Source: Rhizobium sp. BK418 (lineage in GTDB: Bacteria; Pseudomonadota; Alphaproteobacteria; Rhizobiales; Rhizobiaceae). From it: a DNA stretch of 64,000 nt. Shown here in pieces: positions 9,872 through 20,098 of the stretch. The translations under genes and the position numbers were made by a program. How positions within the stretch are numbered: the first letter of the stretch is position 1; each line of letters starts with the position of its first letter. The notes beneath the pieces are model-generated. The model was not told where the DNA came from. It saw only the letters and a list, made by a program, of their open reading frames with translations, and made no database searches. Location of the stretch: assembly GCF_004341105.1 (NCBI RefSeq), contig NZ_SLZK01000003.1, forward strand, positions 124,001 to 188,000, given 5' to 3'.

Positions 9872-10687
9872 ATGATGGTGCCCGAAATCAAAGACATGGT
9901 GCTGGAAAAGGTGGCCGCCGGCCCCGTTTCCGCGCGTGTCTATATGGGCGCCGATTTCGGCAAAGGCCCGCCGATCGTGCTTTATCTGCACGGCGGGGCA
10001 TTTCTTGATAGCGATCCCAACGGCCATCGCCCGATCGCAGAGAGCCTGGCAAAGGCGGGTGCGATCGTTGTTTCGGCTGACTACAGCACCCTTTCGGGCA
10101 ATGTCTTTCCGAAGGCGCTCGAAGTTTCCTTCTCGATCCTGTCCTATTTAGCTCTCAAAAAAGCCGGCCTTGGTGACCGCAAGTCGCTGCTTTTCGTCGC
10201 CGGTGAAGAGGCGGGTGGCAATATCGCTGCCGGTGTGGCGCTGAAGGCGCGCGATCAGATTCCGGATGCGCTTGACGGCCAGATCCTGATTTCTCCGCTC
10301 CTCGATCCTTTCATGGGTACGTCCTCTATCCGCAAGGCGGACAAGATCGGCATGCGCCAGCGCTGGACGGAAGGCTGGAGCCATTATCTGAGCGGCGGCG
10401 GCTGCCATCCCTATGCGGCGCCTTGCCTCTGTTCGCGTATATCCGGCGTTGCGCCGGCCCTGATTTTTACGGCGGAGGACGATCCGCTGCATGACGAAAC
10501 ACTCGGTTACGCCGCGCGCCTGAAGAAGGCAGGCGTTGGCGTGCGCCAGCATGTTCTCCCCGCCGGGACAGGCTGGCCTTCCATTTATGGCGGAAAATCT
10601 GAGGGAACTTCGACCTGGCAGGACAACGTCAGCCGCCATTTCGGAGATTTCCTTCAGGACGTGAGCGTTCAGCCACAATTGCATTGA
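9872..10687 (+). CDS. Alpha/beta-hydrolase-like protein lacking the catalytic Ser and His
   Basis: About 271 residues from ATG 9872; a TTG at 9836 with GAGG upstream is an alternative start. It has the hormone-sensitive-lipase layout: oxyanion motif LYLHGGAFLDSDP (HGG at 40-42), YSTLSGNVFPKAL, the nucleophile elbow, and the acid segment FTAEDDPLHDE. The elbow reads GEEAGGN (111-117) where active enzymes have GDSAGGN, so the Ser is Glu. The usual HGF-type His region reads LPAGTGWPS, with no His. It is probably not a serine esterase and may be a binding or regulatory pseudoenzyme. It precedes the RND adaptor by 46 bases. Confidence 0.8.
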   Translation: MMVPEIKDMVLEKVAAGPVSARVYMGADFGKGPPIVLYLHGGAFLDSDPNGHRPIAESLAKAGAIVVSADYSTLSGNVFPKALEVSFSILSYLALKKAGLGDRKSLLFVAGEEAGGNIAAGVALKARDQIPDALDGQILISPLLDPFMGTSSIRKADKIGMRQRWTEGWSHYLSGGGCHPYAAPCLCSRISGVAPALIFTAEDDPLHDETLGYAARLKKAGVGVRQHVLPAGTGWPSIYGGKSEGTSTWQDNVSRHFGDFLQDVSVQPQLH

Positions 10688-10733
10688 CGACGAACTGATT
10701 TTTACGGCCGTTTGGGCCGCAAGGAGAGTACCA

Positions 10734-11924
10734 ATGACGTCCAAAAATAAGCGCTGGGCCCTTGTGGGCGCCGGCCTCGGTCTTGCTGCGTCTGTTTCCG
10801 CCGCAGCCATCTTTTTCGAACTGCCGATGAGCGCAACCGCCACGGCTGCCTCCGAACCTGCGCAGCCGCCGGCCGTGCCGGTGACGGTTGCTGTCGTCGC
10901 CAGTCGCGACGTGACGAACTGGGAGAACTTCTCCGGGCGTCTCGAAGCCATAGATCGCGTGCAGATCCGTCCCCGCGTCGGGGGCGCCATCCAGTCCGTG
11001 CATTTTCGTGAAGGCGCTTTGGTGAAGCAGGGCGACCTGCTGTTCACCATCGATCCGGCTCCCTATCAGGCGGCTGTCTCGCAGGCGCAGGGTCAGGTCG
11101 CTTCGGCCGAAGCCAAGGTCAGCCTGGCACAGACCGAACTCGACCGCGGTCGCCGTCTCTCGGATAATAGAACGATCTCACAGAGCGATCTCGACCAGCG
11201 CCAGAGCACGCTGGCTGAAGCCCAGGCAAGCCTGCGTTCGGCGCAGGCAGCCCTCCAGTCGGCGCAGCTCGATCTCGACTACACGCAGGTGCGCGCTCCG
11301 GTTTCCGGCCGTATCGGCAAGATCGAGGTTACGGTCGGCAATATTGTCGCGGCTGGTTCGGCTTCGCCCGAGCTGACGACGCTCGTCTCCGTCGATCCGA
11401 TCTATGCAAGCTTCAATGCGAGCGAAGAGATGGTCACAAAGGCGCTGTCGGAGCTTCCGGCGACGGACGCAGCACTGCCGGCTGTCGAGCAGATCCCGGT
11501 TGAAATCGGTACGCTTGCCGATGACGGCACGCCGATCAAGGGCAAGCTGCAGCTCGTCGACAACGAGGTCGATGCGGCCAGCGGCACCATTGCGGTGCGG
11601 GCCGTCTTCGACAATCCCGGTGGAAGGCTGATCCCCGGCCAGTTCGTGCGGGTGCGCATGGGCCAGCCGAAGGCCGAGAACAAGATTGTCATCAATGATC
11701 GCGCCGTTGGCACCGATCAGGACAAGAAGTTCGTCTTTGTGGTCGACGATCAGAACAAGGTCAATTACCGACAGGTCCGGCTCGGCTCGCTTTTCGATGG
11801 TCAGCGCGTGGTCGAAGGCGGCCTCGTGGCCGGCGACAAGATCGTCGTTAATGGGCTGCAGCGCATTCGTCCGGGCGCAGTCGTTGCGCCCCAGATGGAA
11901 GAGAAGGTCGCGACCGCTCAGTAA
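10734..11924 (+). CDS. RND efflux adaptor (AcrA/MexA type)
   Basis: A 396-residue periplasmic adaptor. A signal sequence or anchor spans about 8-30 (ALVGAGLGLAASVSAAAIFF). Then come the lipoyl halves (QIRPRVGGAIQSVHFREGALVKQGD and YTQVRAPVSGRIGKIEVTVG), an alpha-helical hairpin at about 110-185, a beta-barrel and a membrane-proximal C-terminus (VNGLQRIRPGAVV, a typical AcrA ending). The start has AAGGAGAG. It lies between the hydrolase-like gene and the RND pump and forms an operon with them. An outer-membrane TolC-type partner is not encoded nearby and is presumably shared. Confidence 0.94.
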   Translation: MTSKNKRWALVGAGLGLAASVSAAAIFFELPMSATATAASEPAQPPAVPVTVAVVASRDVTNWENFSGRLEAIDRVQIRPRVGGAIQSVHFREGALVKQGDLLFTIDPAPYQAAVSQAQGQVASAEAKVSLAQTELDRGRRLSDNRTISQSDLDQRQSTLAEAQASLRSAQAALQSAQLDLDYTQVRAPVSGRIGKIEVTVGNIVAAGSASPELTTLVSVDPIYASFNASEEMVTKALSELPATDAALPAVEQIPVEIGTLADDGTPIKGKLQLVDNEVDAASGTIAVRAVFDNPGGRLIPGQFVRVRMGQPKAENKIVINDRAVGTDQDKKFVFVVDDQNKVNYRQVRLGSLFDGQRVVEGGLVAGDKIVVNGLQRIRPGAVVAPQMEEKVATAQ

Positions 11925-12046
11925 ATATGCAGCCTCCTTCCTCTGGGGAGGAGGCAGCTAACCCAACATGAAATGACCTGCCGGCGAGCCCTTAAGCCAC
12001 CGGAGAGGGACTTTGCATCCATGTTCACCCCGGAGAGGGCTCTAAA

Positions 12047-15000
12047 ATGAACATATCCAGATTCTTTGTCGACCGCCCGGTGTTTGCCGGTGTTCTTTCG
12101 GTCCTCATTGTGGTCGCCGGCCTCATCGGCCTCCGGGCGCTGCCGATTTCGGAATATCCCGAGGTCGTGCCGCCGTCGATCGTCGTGCGCGCCACTTATC
12201 CCGGCGCAAACCCGTCCGTCATTGCCGAGACGGTGGCGACACCGCTCGAAGAGCAGATCAACGGCGTCGAAGGCATGCTTTACATGGCGAGCCAGGCGAC
12301 ATCGGACGGCGTTTTGAACGTCACAGTCACTTTCAAGCTCGGAACCGACCCGGATAAGGCGCAGCAACTCGTGCAGAACCGCGTGTCGCAGGCAGAACCC
12401 CGCCTGCCAGCGGAAGTGCGCGCGCTCGGCATTACCACGGTCAAGAGCTCGCCGGACTTCATCATGGTTGTCAACCTCGTCTCCGACGGAGACAGCCATG
12501 ACATCACCTATCTGCGCAATTACGCGACGCTGAACGTCAAGGACAGGCTCGCCCGCATTGCCGGTGTCGGCCAGGTGCAGGTCTTCGGCGCCGGCGACTA
12601 TTCGATGCGCGTGTGGATCGATCCGCAGAAGGCTGCCGAGCATAACCTTGCCGCAAGCGACATCAGCAACGCGATCAGTTCGCAGAACGTTCAGGCGGCG
12701 GCCGGCATTATCGGTGCCTCGCCAAGCCAACCGGGCGTCGATCTGCAGCTCAACGTGAACGCCCAGGGCCGTCTGCGTACGCCTGAGGAATTCGGCAACA
12801 TCATCGTCAAGACGGGCGCCAATGGCGAGATCACCCGTCTGCGCGACGTTGCGCGGATCGAACTCGGTGCGGCCGACTATACGCTGCGCTCGCTGCTCGA
12901 CGGCAAGCCGGCGGTCGCTGTCGCCGTTCTACAGGCGCCGGGCTCCAACGCCATCGAGATTGCCGACAATGTGCGCGCGACCATGGACGAGCTGCAGCAG
13001 GCCATGCCGACAGGCGTGAAATACGAGATCGTCTACGATACGACGAAGTTCGTTCGCGCCTCGATCGAGAAGGTCATCGACACGCTGCTCGAAGCCATCG
13101 CTCTCGTCGTTCTCGTCGTCATCCTGTTCCTGCAGACATGGCGTGCCTCGATCATTCCGCTGATCGCCGTTCCGGTATCGATCATCGGTACGTTCGCGGT
13201 CATGTATATGTTCGGCTTCTCGATCAACGCGCTCAGCCTGTTCGGCCTGGTGCTGGCGATCGGTATCGTCGTGGACGACGCGATCGTCGTCGTCGAAAAC
13301 GTCGAACGCAACATCGAGGCGGGACTCAATCCGCGTCAGGCGACCTACAAGGCCATGAAGGAAGTGTCAGGTCCGATCATCGCGATCGCGCTGGTGCTTG
13401 TCGCGGTCTTCGTGCCGCTCGCCTTCATCTCCGGCCTGTCGGGTCAGTTCTATCGGCAGTTCGCGCTGACGATCGCGATCTCGACCGTCATCTCGGCCTT
13501 CAACTCGCTGACGCTGTCTCCGGCACTTGCCGCCCTTCTTCTAAAGGGCCATCACGCTCCGAAGGACTGGCTGACGCGGTTCATGGATGCGATCTTCGGT
13601 TGGTTCTTCCGTGGTTTCAACCGCGCCTTCGGTGCCGGTTCGAACGCCTACGGAAAGGGCGTCGGCGGTCTCGTCTCGCGCAAGAGCATCGTCATGGTGA
13701 TCTATCTTGCGCTTGTCGGTGCGACCTACAGCATCTTCAATACGGTTCCCGGCGGTTTCGTGCCGTCGCAGGACAAGCAGTATCTGATCGGCTTCGCCCA
13801 GCTGCCGGATGCCGCAAGTCTCGACCGTACGGAAGACGTCATCAAGCGCATGACCGATATCGCCCTAAAGCAGCCGGGCGTTGCCAACGCGATTGCCTTC
13901 CCGGGCCTGTCGATCAACGGCTTCACCAACTCGTCGAATGCCGGCATCGTCTTTGTGACGCTGAAGGATTTCGAGGAGCGCAAGACGCCTGATCTTTCGG
14001 GCGGGGCGATTGCCATGGCCCTGAACCAGAAGTTCGGTGCCATTCAGGATGCCTTCATCGCCATGTTCCCGCCGCCGCCGGTCAATGGTCTCGGCACGAC
14101 GGGTGGTTTCAAGCTGCAGATCGAGGACCGTGCGGGCCTCGGTAACCAGGCGCTCGACGAAGCCACCAAGGCGGTGCTTGCCAAGGCCTATCAGACGCCT
14201 GAACTTGCCGGGCTGTTCTCCAGCTTCCAGATCAACGTGCCGCAGCTTTATGCCGACCTCGACCGTGCCAAGGCCGAGCAGCTTGGAGTCTCCGTCACCG
14301 ACGTCTTCCAGACGCTGCAGATCTACCTCGGTTCGCTTTATGTGAACGACTTCAACGCCTTCGGCCGCACGTACAGCGTCCGTGTGCAAGCCGATGCCAA
14401 GTTCCGTGCCCAGCCGGAAGATATCGGCCAGTTGAAGGTTCGCTCGGCATCGGGCCAGATGATCCCGCTTGCGGCTCTCCTGAAGGTGGATGCCAGCACC
14501 GGTCCGGAACGTGCTAACCGTTATAACGGCTTCCTCGCTGCCGATATCAACGGCGGTCCAGCACCGGGTTTCTCGTCCGGCCAGGCTCAGGCTGCGATCG
14601 AGAAGATCCTGCACGAGACGCTGCCAGCTGGTATCGACTTCGAGTGGACGGACCTGACCTACCAGCAGATCCTTGCCGGTAACTCCAGCGTCGTCGTCTT
14701 CCCGCTGGCGCTGTTGCTGGTCTTCCTGGTGCTCGCTGCGCAGTACGAAAGTCTGACGTTGCCGCTGGCGATCATCATGATCGTGCCAATGGGTGTTCTG
14801 GCCGCCTTGACCGGCGTCTGGCTCACCGGTGGCGACAATAACATCTTCACGCAGATCGGCCTCGTCGTCCTTGTCGGTCTATCGGCCAAGAACGCGATCC
14901 TGATCGTGGAATTTGCCCGCGAACTGGAGTTCGAAGGCAGGACGCCGCGTGAAGCCGCGATCGAGGCCAGCCGCCTGCGTCTGCGTCCGATCCTGATGAC

Positions 15001-15244
15001 GTCGATGGCCTTCATCATGGGCGTCGTGCCGCTCGTCACCTCGACTGGTGCCGGTTCGGAAATGCGTGCGGCGATGGGTGTCGCAGTGTTCTCGGGCATG
15101 ATTGGCGTCACCTTCTTCGGTATCTTCATGACGCCGGTATTCTACGTGCTCCTGCGCCGGATGACGGGCAATCGTCCGCTCATCCAGCACAACGACAATC
15201 ATCCGCAGGACGAAGACGACCATATGAAGGTCGCTGCGGAGTAA
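12047..15244 (+). CDS. RND multidrug efflux pump (AcrB/HAE1 family)
   Basis: A 1065-residue proton-driven exporter, full family length. It opens with the family N-terminus MNISRFFVDRPVFAGVLS, has GxxxEYPEV-type porter sequence, TM4 with the paired Asp of the proton relay (GIVVDDAIVVVENVERN) and TM10 with the relay Lys (GLSAKNAILIVEFARE). Two large periplasmic loops make it an AcrB-like trimer. It lies 122 bases after its adaptor, with GAGAGGG before the start. A strong terminator follows at 15266. Likely hydrophobic-drug or plant-phenolic efflux; the specific substrate is unknown. Confidence 0.96.
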   Translation: MNISRFFVDRPVFAGVLSVLIVVAGLIGLRALPISEYPEVVPPSIVVRATYPGANPSVIAETVATPLEEQINGVEGMLYMASQATSDGVLNVTVTFKLGTDPDKAQQLVQNRVSQAEPRLPAEVRALGITTVKSSPDFIMVVNLVSDGDSHDITYLRNYATLNVKDRLARIAGVGQVQVFGAGDYSMRVWIDPQKAAEHNLAASDISNAISSQNVQAAAGIIGASPSQPGVDLQLNVNAQGRLRTPEEFGNIIVKTGANGEITRLRDVARIELGAADYTLRSLLDGKPAVAVAVLQAPGSNAIEIADNVRATMDELQQAMPTGVKYEIVYDTTKFVRASIEKVIDTLLEAIALVVLVVILFLQTWRASIIPLIAVPVSIIGTFAVMYMFGFSINALSLFGLVLAIGIVVDDAIVVVENVERNIEAGLNPRQATYKAMKEVSGPIIAIALVLVAVFVPLAFISGLSGQFYRQFALTIAISTVISAFNSLTLSPALAALLLKGHHAPKDWLTRFMDAIFGWFFRGFNRAFGAGSNAYGKGVGGLVSRKSIVMVIYLALVGATYSIFNTVPGGFVPSQDKQYLIGFAQLPDAASLDRTEDVIKRMTDIALKQPGVANAIAFPGLSINGFTNSSNAGIVFVTLKDFEERKTPDLSGGAIAMALNQKFGAIQDAFIAMFPPPPVNGLGTTGGFKLQIEDRAGLGNQALDEATKAVLAKAYQTPELAGLFSSFQINVPQLYADLDRAKAEQLGVSVTDVFQTLQIYLGSLYVNDFNAFGRTYSVRVQADAKFRAQPEDIGQLKVRSASGQMIPLAALLKVDASTGPERANRYNGFLAADINGGPAPGFSSGQAQAAIEKILHETLPAGIDFEWTDLTYQQILAGNSSVVVFPLALLLVFLVLAAQYESLTLPLAIIMIVPMGVLAALTGVWLTGGDNNIFTQIGLVVLVGLSAKNAILIVEFARELEFEGRTPREAAIEASRLRLRPILMTSMAFIMGVVPLVTSTGAGSEMRAAMGVAVFSGMIGVTFFGIFMTPVFYVLLRRMTGNRPLIQHNDNHPQDEDDHMKVAAE

Positions 15245-15265
15245 CCTCTCCTTTGTCGGGTAAAT

Positions 15266-15300
15266 CGGGCGGGAACCTCGGTTCTCGCCCGTTTCGTTTT
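15266..15300 (+). terminator. Rho-independent terminator of the RND operon
   Basis: Hairpin CGGGCG-G-GAAC, loop CTCG, GTTC-T-CGCCCG (15266-15291; one G-T wobble), followed by TTTCGTTTT. It starts 22 bases after the pump stop codon. Confidence 0.85.
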
Positions 15301-15395
15301 GGGCATGCCACAAAATTGCGTTACGTCCATCAAAATAGTTGCATGCTGAGGTGAGGGGGGTATCAAGGGCAGGCAACACAGTTCGGGAGGGCTGG

Positions 15396-16307
15396 GTGAC
15401 ACACGCATCAAAAGATAACGGGAAGCGCAGGATCGCTTTCCTCGGCACCGGCCTCATGGGAGCGCCGATGGTGCGGCGTCTGCTTACCGCAGGCTTTTCC
15501 GTCACCGTCTGGAACCGTGATCGCACCAAGGCCGAAGCTCTTTCGGGTGAGGGCGCCAAGGTCGCTTCTTCGCCCGCCGAAGCCGCTGCTGCAGCCGACA
15601 TTGTCATCTCCATGCTGACCAATGCTCAGGCCGTAGGTCAGGTGCTGTTCGACATGGGCACCGTCGAGGCCATGAGACCGGGCGCTGTCGTCATAGACAT
15701 GAGCTCTATCGCGCCGCCTTTTGCGCGCGAGCATGCCGAGAAACTGGCTGAGCGCGACATACGTCATATCGATGCGCCGGTTTCCGGTGGCGTGGTCGGT
15801 GCTTCGGCCGGGACGCTTGCCATCATGGCAGGCGGGGACGCTGGCGCTATCGCCGAACTGGCCGATGTCTTCGCGCCTATGGGGCGTGTTACCCATGTCG
15901 GACCGAGCGGGTCGGGGCAGCTTGCCAAGCTCGCCAACCAGCAGATCGTTGCCGTGACGATCGGTGCCGTCGCCGAAGCGATGATGTTGATCGAGGCGGG
16001 CGGCGGTTCCCCTGCCGCCTTCCGGGATGCCGTGCGTGGCGGCTTTGCCGATAGCCGCATTCTGGAGATTCACGGCAAGCGCATGATCGACCGGCAGTTC
16101 GCACCGGGTGGTTCCTCTGCTAACCAACTGAAGGACCTCGACGCCGTCATGGCGACGGCGAAGGCTTTGTCCCTCACGCTGCCGCTGACGGAAGCGGTGC
16201 ACGCGGAGTTCACGGAATTTGTTGCCAAAGGCAATGGCGAGACGGATCACAGCGCCTTACTGCTCCATCTCGAAGACAGGAATGCCCGACCGGGAGGAAA
16301 GAAATGA
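15396..16307 (+). CDS. Beta-hydroxyacid dehydrogenase (tartronate semialdehyde reductase / HIBADH family)
   Basis: A 303-residue NAD(P)-dependent dehydrogenase. The Rossmann motif FLGTGLMGAPMVRRLL is at the N-terminus, the substrate-binding family motif DAPVSGGVVGASAGTLAIMAGG is in the middle, and the catalytic Lys segment is GQLAKLANQQIVAV. I chose GTG 15396 because GGGAGGG precedes it; the frame extends to TTG 15339. It resembles 2-hydroxy-3-oxopropionate or 3-hydroxyisobutyrate dehydrogenases. Its stop overlaps the sugar-acid dehydratase by four bases, so the two enzymes probably act in one sugar-acid pathway. The exact substrate is not readable. Confidence 0.88.
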   Translation: MTHASKDNGKRRIAFLGTGLMGAPMVRRLLTAGFSVTVWNRDRTKAEALSGEGAKVASSPAEAAAAADIVISMLTNAQAVGQVLFDMGTVEAMRPGAVVIDMSSIAPPFAREHAEKLAERDIRHIDAPVSGGVVGASAGTLAIMAGGDAGAIAELADVFAPMGRVTHVGPSGSGQLAKLANQQIVAVTIGAVAEAMMLIEAGGGSPAAFRDAVRGGFADSRILEIHGKRMIDRQFAPGGSSANQLKDLDAVMATAKALSLTLPLTEAVHAEFTEFVAKGNGETDHSALLLHLEDRNARPGGKK

Positions 16308-18088
16308 CTGACAGCAAGACCGCCAAGCGCCGCCTGCGTTCGCAGGACTGGTTCGATAACCCCGACCATATCGACATGACGGCGCTCTATCTGGAGCGCT
16401 TCATGAACTATGGGGTGACGCCGGAGGAGTTGCGGTCCGGTAAGCCGATCATCGGCATCGCCCAGAGCGGCAGCGACCTGACGCCCTGCAACCGTGTCCA
16501 CCTCGAGCTGGCCAAGCGTGTTCGTGACGGCATCCGCGATGCGGGCGGCATTGCGATCGAATTTCCGACCCATCCGATCTTCGAAAATTGCAAACGTCCG
16601 ACGGCTGCACTCGACCGCAATCTTGCCTATCTCGGCCTCGTCGAAATCCTCTACGGCTATCCGCTCGACGGCGTCGTGCTGACGACGGGCTGCGACAAGA
16701 CCACGCCTTCGGCGATCATGGCAGCGTCGACGGTTGATATTCCCGCGATTGTTCTCTCGGGCGGGCCTATGCTCGACGGCTGGCACGAGGGCAAGCTCGC
16801 CGGCTCCGGCATGGCGATCTGGCAGTCGCGCCGCAAGCTGGCGGCTGGCGAGATAGATGAAGAGGAGTTCCTACAGACGGCGATGGATTCGGCACCTTCC
16901 GTCGGCCATTGCAACACGATGGGTACGGCCTCGACCATGAATGCTCTCGCCGAGGCGCTGGGTCTGTCGCTGACGGGCTGCGGCAATATCCCGGCTGCCT
17001 ATCGCGAGCGCGGCCAGATGGCTTATCGGACAGGTCGCCGCGCCGTCGAGATCGTATTCGAAGACCTCAAGCCGTCTGATATCCTGACGCGCGAAGCCTT
17101 CCTCAATGCCATCAAGACCAATTCTGCCATCGGCGGATCGACCAACGCCCAGCCGCACCTCGCCGCCATGGCGAAACATGCGGGTGTCGAGCTCTATCCT
17201 GAAGACTGGCAGGTGCATGGGTTCGACATTCCGCTGCTGGCAAACGTACAGCCGGCGGGTGCCTATCTCGGCGAGAAGTTTCATCGTGCCGGGGGCACGC
17301 CTGCTGTCATGTGGGAATTGCTGCAGGCCGGCAAGCTCGACGGTGACTGTCGCACCGTCACGGGCAAGAGCATGGCCGAGAATCTCAAAGGACGCGAGGC
17401 GCGCGATCGCGATGTCATCAAGCCCTATAACGAGCCTTTGAAGGAACGCGCCGGCTTCCTCGTTCTCAAGGGCAATCTCTTCGATTTCGCCATTATGAAG
17501 ATGAGCGTCGTATCTGAAGATTTCCGCAAGCGTTACCTGCAGGAGCCCGGCCGCGAGGGCGTGTTCGAAGGCAAGGCTGTCGTCTTCGATGGCTCCGAAG
17601 ATTACCATAGGCGCATCAACGATCCGGAGCTTGGTATCGACGAAAACACGATCCTCGCCATCCGCGGCGCCGGTCCGCTTGGCTGGCCGGGCTCGGCGGA
17701 AGTCGTCAACATGCAGCCGCCGGATCATATTCTGAAGCGCGGCATCAAGAGCTTGCCGACGATCGGTGACGGGCGGCAGTCCGGCACTTCCGACAGTCCC
17801 TCGATCCTCAACGCCTCGCCGGAAAGTGCAGCAGGCGGTGGCTTGGCCTGGCTCAGGACCGGTGACATCATTCGCATCGATTTCAACGAGGGTCGTTGCG
17901 ATATGCTGGTCGATGAGGCCGAAATCGCCCGGCGCAAGAGCGACGGAATCCCGCCGGTGCCAGCCGATGCGACGCCGTGGCAGCGCATCTACCGCAATAC
18001 GGTGACGCAGCTTTCGGACGGGGCGGTCATTGAGGGCGCGATTGACTTCCGGCAGATTGCTAAGAATCCGCCACGACACAATCACTGA
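16304..18088 (+). CDS. xylD: Sugar-acid dehydratase, probably D-xylonate dehydratase (IlvD/Edd family)
   Basis: A 594-residue [Fe-S] dehydratase. Cluster and Mg-site Cys residues are visible at C62 (TPCNRVH), C130 (TTGCDKTTP) and C203 ([10 protein letters not shown]), matching the [2Fe-2S] pentonate dehydratases. The start [20 protein letters not shown] and the ending PRHNH closely resemble the Caulobacter D-xylonate dehydratase as I remember it. It would convert a pentonate such as D-xylonate to a 2-keto-3-deoxy acid. ATGA overlap with the upstream dehydrogenase shows translational coupling. L-arabinonate or a related acid is also possible. Confidence 0.85.
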   Translation: MTDSKTAKRRLRSQDWFDNPDHIDMTALYLERFMNYGVTPEELRSGKPIIGIAQSGSDLTPCNRVHLELAKRVRDGIRDAGGIAIEFPTHPIFENCKRPTAALDRNLAYLGLVEILYGYPLDGVVLTTGCDKTTPSAIMAASTVDIPAIVLSGGPMLDGWHEGKLAGSGMAIWQSRRKLAAGEIDEEEFLQTAMDSAPSVGHCNTMGTASTMNALAEALGLSLTGCGNIPAAYRERGQMAYRTGRRAVEIVFEDLKPSDILTREAFLNAIKTNSAIGGSTNAQPHLAAMAKHAGVELYPEDWQVHGFDIPLLANVQPAGAYLGEKFHRAGGTPAVMWELLQAGKLDGDCRTVTGKSMAENLKGREARDRDVIKPYNEPLKERAGFLVLKGNLFDFAIMKMSVVSEDFRKRYLQEPGREGVFEGKAVVFDGSEDYHRRINDPELGIDENTILAIRGAGPLGWPGSAEVVNMQPPDHILKRGIKSLPTIGDGRQSGTSDSPSILNASPESAAGGGLAWLRTGDIIRIDFNEGRCDMLVDEAEIARRKSDGIPPVPADATPWQRIYRNTVTQLSDGAVIEGAIDFRQIAKNPPRHNH

Positions 18089-18246
18089 TTGAAATAATTC
18101 TCCGGCTAAAACGATGCTGGTCAAAAAGGAGGCGGTCGTAACGAACAGTTCACCTAGTAACTAGTTCGATACTTACGAAAAGGCTTCATTAATGAGGGCT
18201 TGCGACTATATTGTCAATTTCTGCAGGTTTCGAAGGCTGAGACCAA

Positions 18247-20028
18247 TTGCCCGAGAATAAACCAACGCGATCAGAGCGAGAGTTCCAGGATCTTCTACGG
18301 CGACTGGAATTGGCGCTTGATGCTTCGCAAATTGGTGTGTGGGAGCACAGCATCAACAAAGATGCTATTCTCTGGGATGCGCAAATGCACCGCCTCTATT
18401 GTACAGGCCTGGTAGACAGAGCTGTGCCGACGTGGGTCTGGACGAATGCCTTACATCCCGAGGACAGGGAACGGGCCGAGCAGGACTTCGAGCGAGCGGT
18501 CGCCACCCGCGGTGCCTATAATTCCCAGTTTCGCATCATCCTGCCGAGTGGAGAGATCCGGCATTTAAGGTCGCGAGCGCATTTCTATGTCAATGAGGAG
18601 GGCGCTCCGTCCTTCATTGGTGCCGAATGGGACGTGACGTCCGATGTGCTGCTCAATGCCGAGCTCGGCAAGCAGAAGATGATGGCCGAGGCCCGGGCGC
18701 TGGCGCTCGAGGAAAGCAATGCCCGGATCGAGCATGTAGCCGACCATGACTATCTGACCGGCATGCCGAACCGACGTTTGCTGGATAAGCGGCTTGTCGA
18801 GCTGTCAATGGACAAAAGCGTGTCCACGCTTGCTGTACTGCATCTCGATCTCGACCAGTTCAAACAGATCAATGACCGCCATGGTCACGCGGCTGGTGAT
18901 GCCGTGTTGCGCGTGGCATCACTGAGAATTGCTGCCGCCGTTCCTGCAAATGGCATGGCTGCGCGTGTCGGCGGCGACGAATTCGTCATCGTGCTGATCA
19001 ACTTCGCCGGCCTCGGCGAGCTGCAGGCGATCGTCGAGGATGTTCAGCGTCGATTGCGGAAGAAAATCCGTTTCGGACAGGAGATGCTGCAGTCTGGTGC
19101 GTCGATCGGCGTATCCTGGAGCAGCGACAGGCGGGCGCGCAATCTGCTCGCCGAATCCGATTTGGCGCTCTATCAGGCGAAAAAGCTCGGCCGTAACCGC
19201 ATCGAATTCTTCAGCCGGCAGCTGCAGGAAGACCTGCGCGGCAAGCGCCGCCTCGCCGAGGAACTCGCCCAAGCCTTGGAGCAGGGTCAGGTTGTTCCCT
19301 ACTATCAGGTTCAGCTCGATGCGCGCACCCGAGAGATTACGGGACTGGAAGCGCTGGCACGCTGGAACCATCCGGAAAAGGGTGTACTTACGCCGGGTGT
19401 CTTCCTACGCATTGCCGACGAGTACGGGCTTTCTGCGGAGATCGATGCCGTGGTTCTGCAGCGCGCGCTCGAAGATCGCCTCGCCTGGCAGGCGATGGGG
19501 TGCAGCGTGCCGCGTATCGCTGTTAATATCTCGCCTGCGCGTCTTGCCGATCCAGCTTTGCTGGACAAACTTCGTCGGCTTGCCATTCCGCCGAGAGCCA
19601 TCGTCTTCGAGCTGGTGGAAACGATCTTTCTCGACGACTGCGATGAGAAGTTCCTCGCCAATATCGACCTTATCAAGCAGATGGGCATCGATATCGAGAT
19701 CGATGATTTCGGTTCCGGTCATGCCTCGCTCATTGGTCTCGTGCGACTGAAACCGAAGCGGTTGAAGATCGACCGTCAGCTCGTCACCGATGTTGTGGAA
19801 TCGGCAGAGCAGAGACGTGTGGTCGGATCGATCGTTGAGATCGCCAAGGCTCTTGGTGTGGAAGTGATTGCCGAAGGAGTGGAGACCGAAGCCCACGCCG
19901 TAACGCTCACATGGCTGGGCTGCGACAGTTTGCAGGGCTTTGCGCTTGGCTATCCTTCTAGCGCTGCCGATATTGGACGCCTTCTTGCATCAACTGGCCA
20001 CGGCAAATCGCGAAGTGTGGCCGGCTGA
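18247..20028 (+). CDS. PAS-GGDEF-EAL cyclic-di-GMP turnover protein
   Basis: A 593-residue soluble signalling protein. A PAS fold spans about 15-135 (ASQIGVWEHS to GAEWDVT), a short helix follows, GGDEF covers 165-325 with the intact motif RVGGDEFV (242-246), and EAL covers 335-585 with EAL at 368-370, NISP, DDFGSG (486-491), KIDR and EGVET. Catalytic residues of both halves look intact, so it may make and degrade c-di-GMP. I see no RxxD inhibitory site before GGDEF. The start is TTG: a stop sits three codons upstream and the next ATG would cut the PAS domain. A terminator follows at 20099. Confidence 0.93.
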   Translation: MPENKPTRSEREFQDLLRRLELALDASQIGVWEHSINKDAILWDAQMHRLYCTGLVDRAVPTWVWTNALHPEDRERAEQDFERAVATRGAYNSQFRIILPSGEIRHLRSRAHFYVNEEGAPSFIGAEWDVTSDVLLNAELGKQKMMAEARALALEESNARIEHVADHDYLTGMPNRRLLDKRLVELSMDKSVSTLAVLHLDLDQFKQINDRHGHAAGDAVLRVASLRIAAAVPANGMAARVGGDEFVIVLINFAGLGELQAIVEDVQRRLRKKIRFGQEMLQSGASIGVSWSSDRRARNLLAESDLALYQAKKLGRNRIEFFSRQLQEDLRGKRRLAEELAQALEQGQVVPYYQVQLDARTREITGLEALARWNHPEKGVLTPGVFLRIADEYGLSAEIDAVVLQRALEDRLAWQAMGCSVPRIAVNISPARLADPALLDKLRRLAIPPRAIVFELVETIFLDDCDEKFLANIDLIKQMGIDIEIDDFGSGHASLIGLVRLKPKRLKIDRQLVTDVVESAEQRRVVGSIVEIAKALGVEVIAEGVETEAHAVTLTWLGCDSLQGFALGYPSSAADIGRLLASTGHGKSRSVAG

Positions 20029-20098
20029 TGTTGAGCCGATGCGGGGATTTCGATCAGTCCAATGAGTAATTATTTTGGGCTAGCATTGGCGCACTGAG

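Noticed and set aside
16871..18124. 417-codon minus-strand frame opposite the sugar-acid dehydratase
   Set aside because: No ribosome site and no recognisable domain; the forward enzyme is unambiguous.
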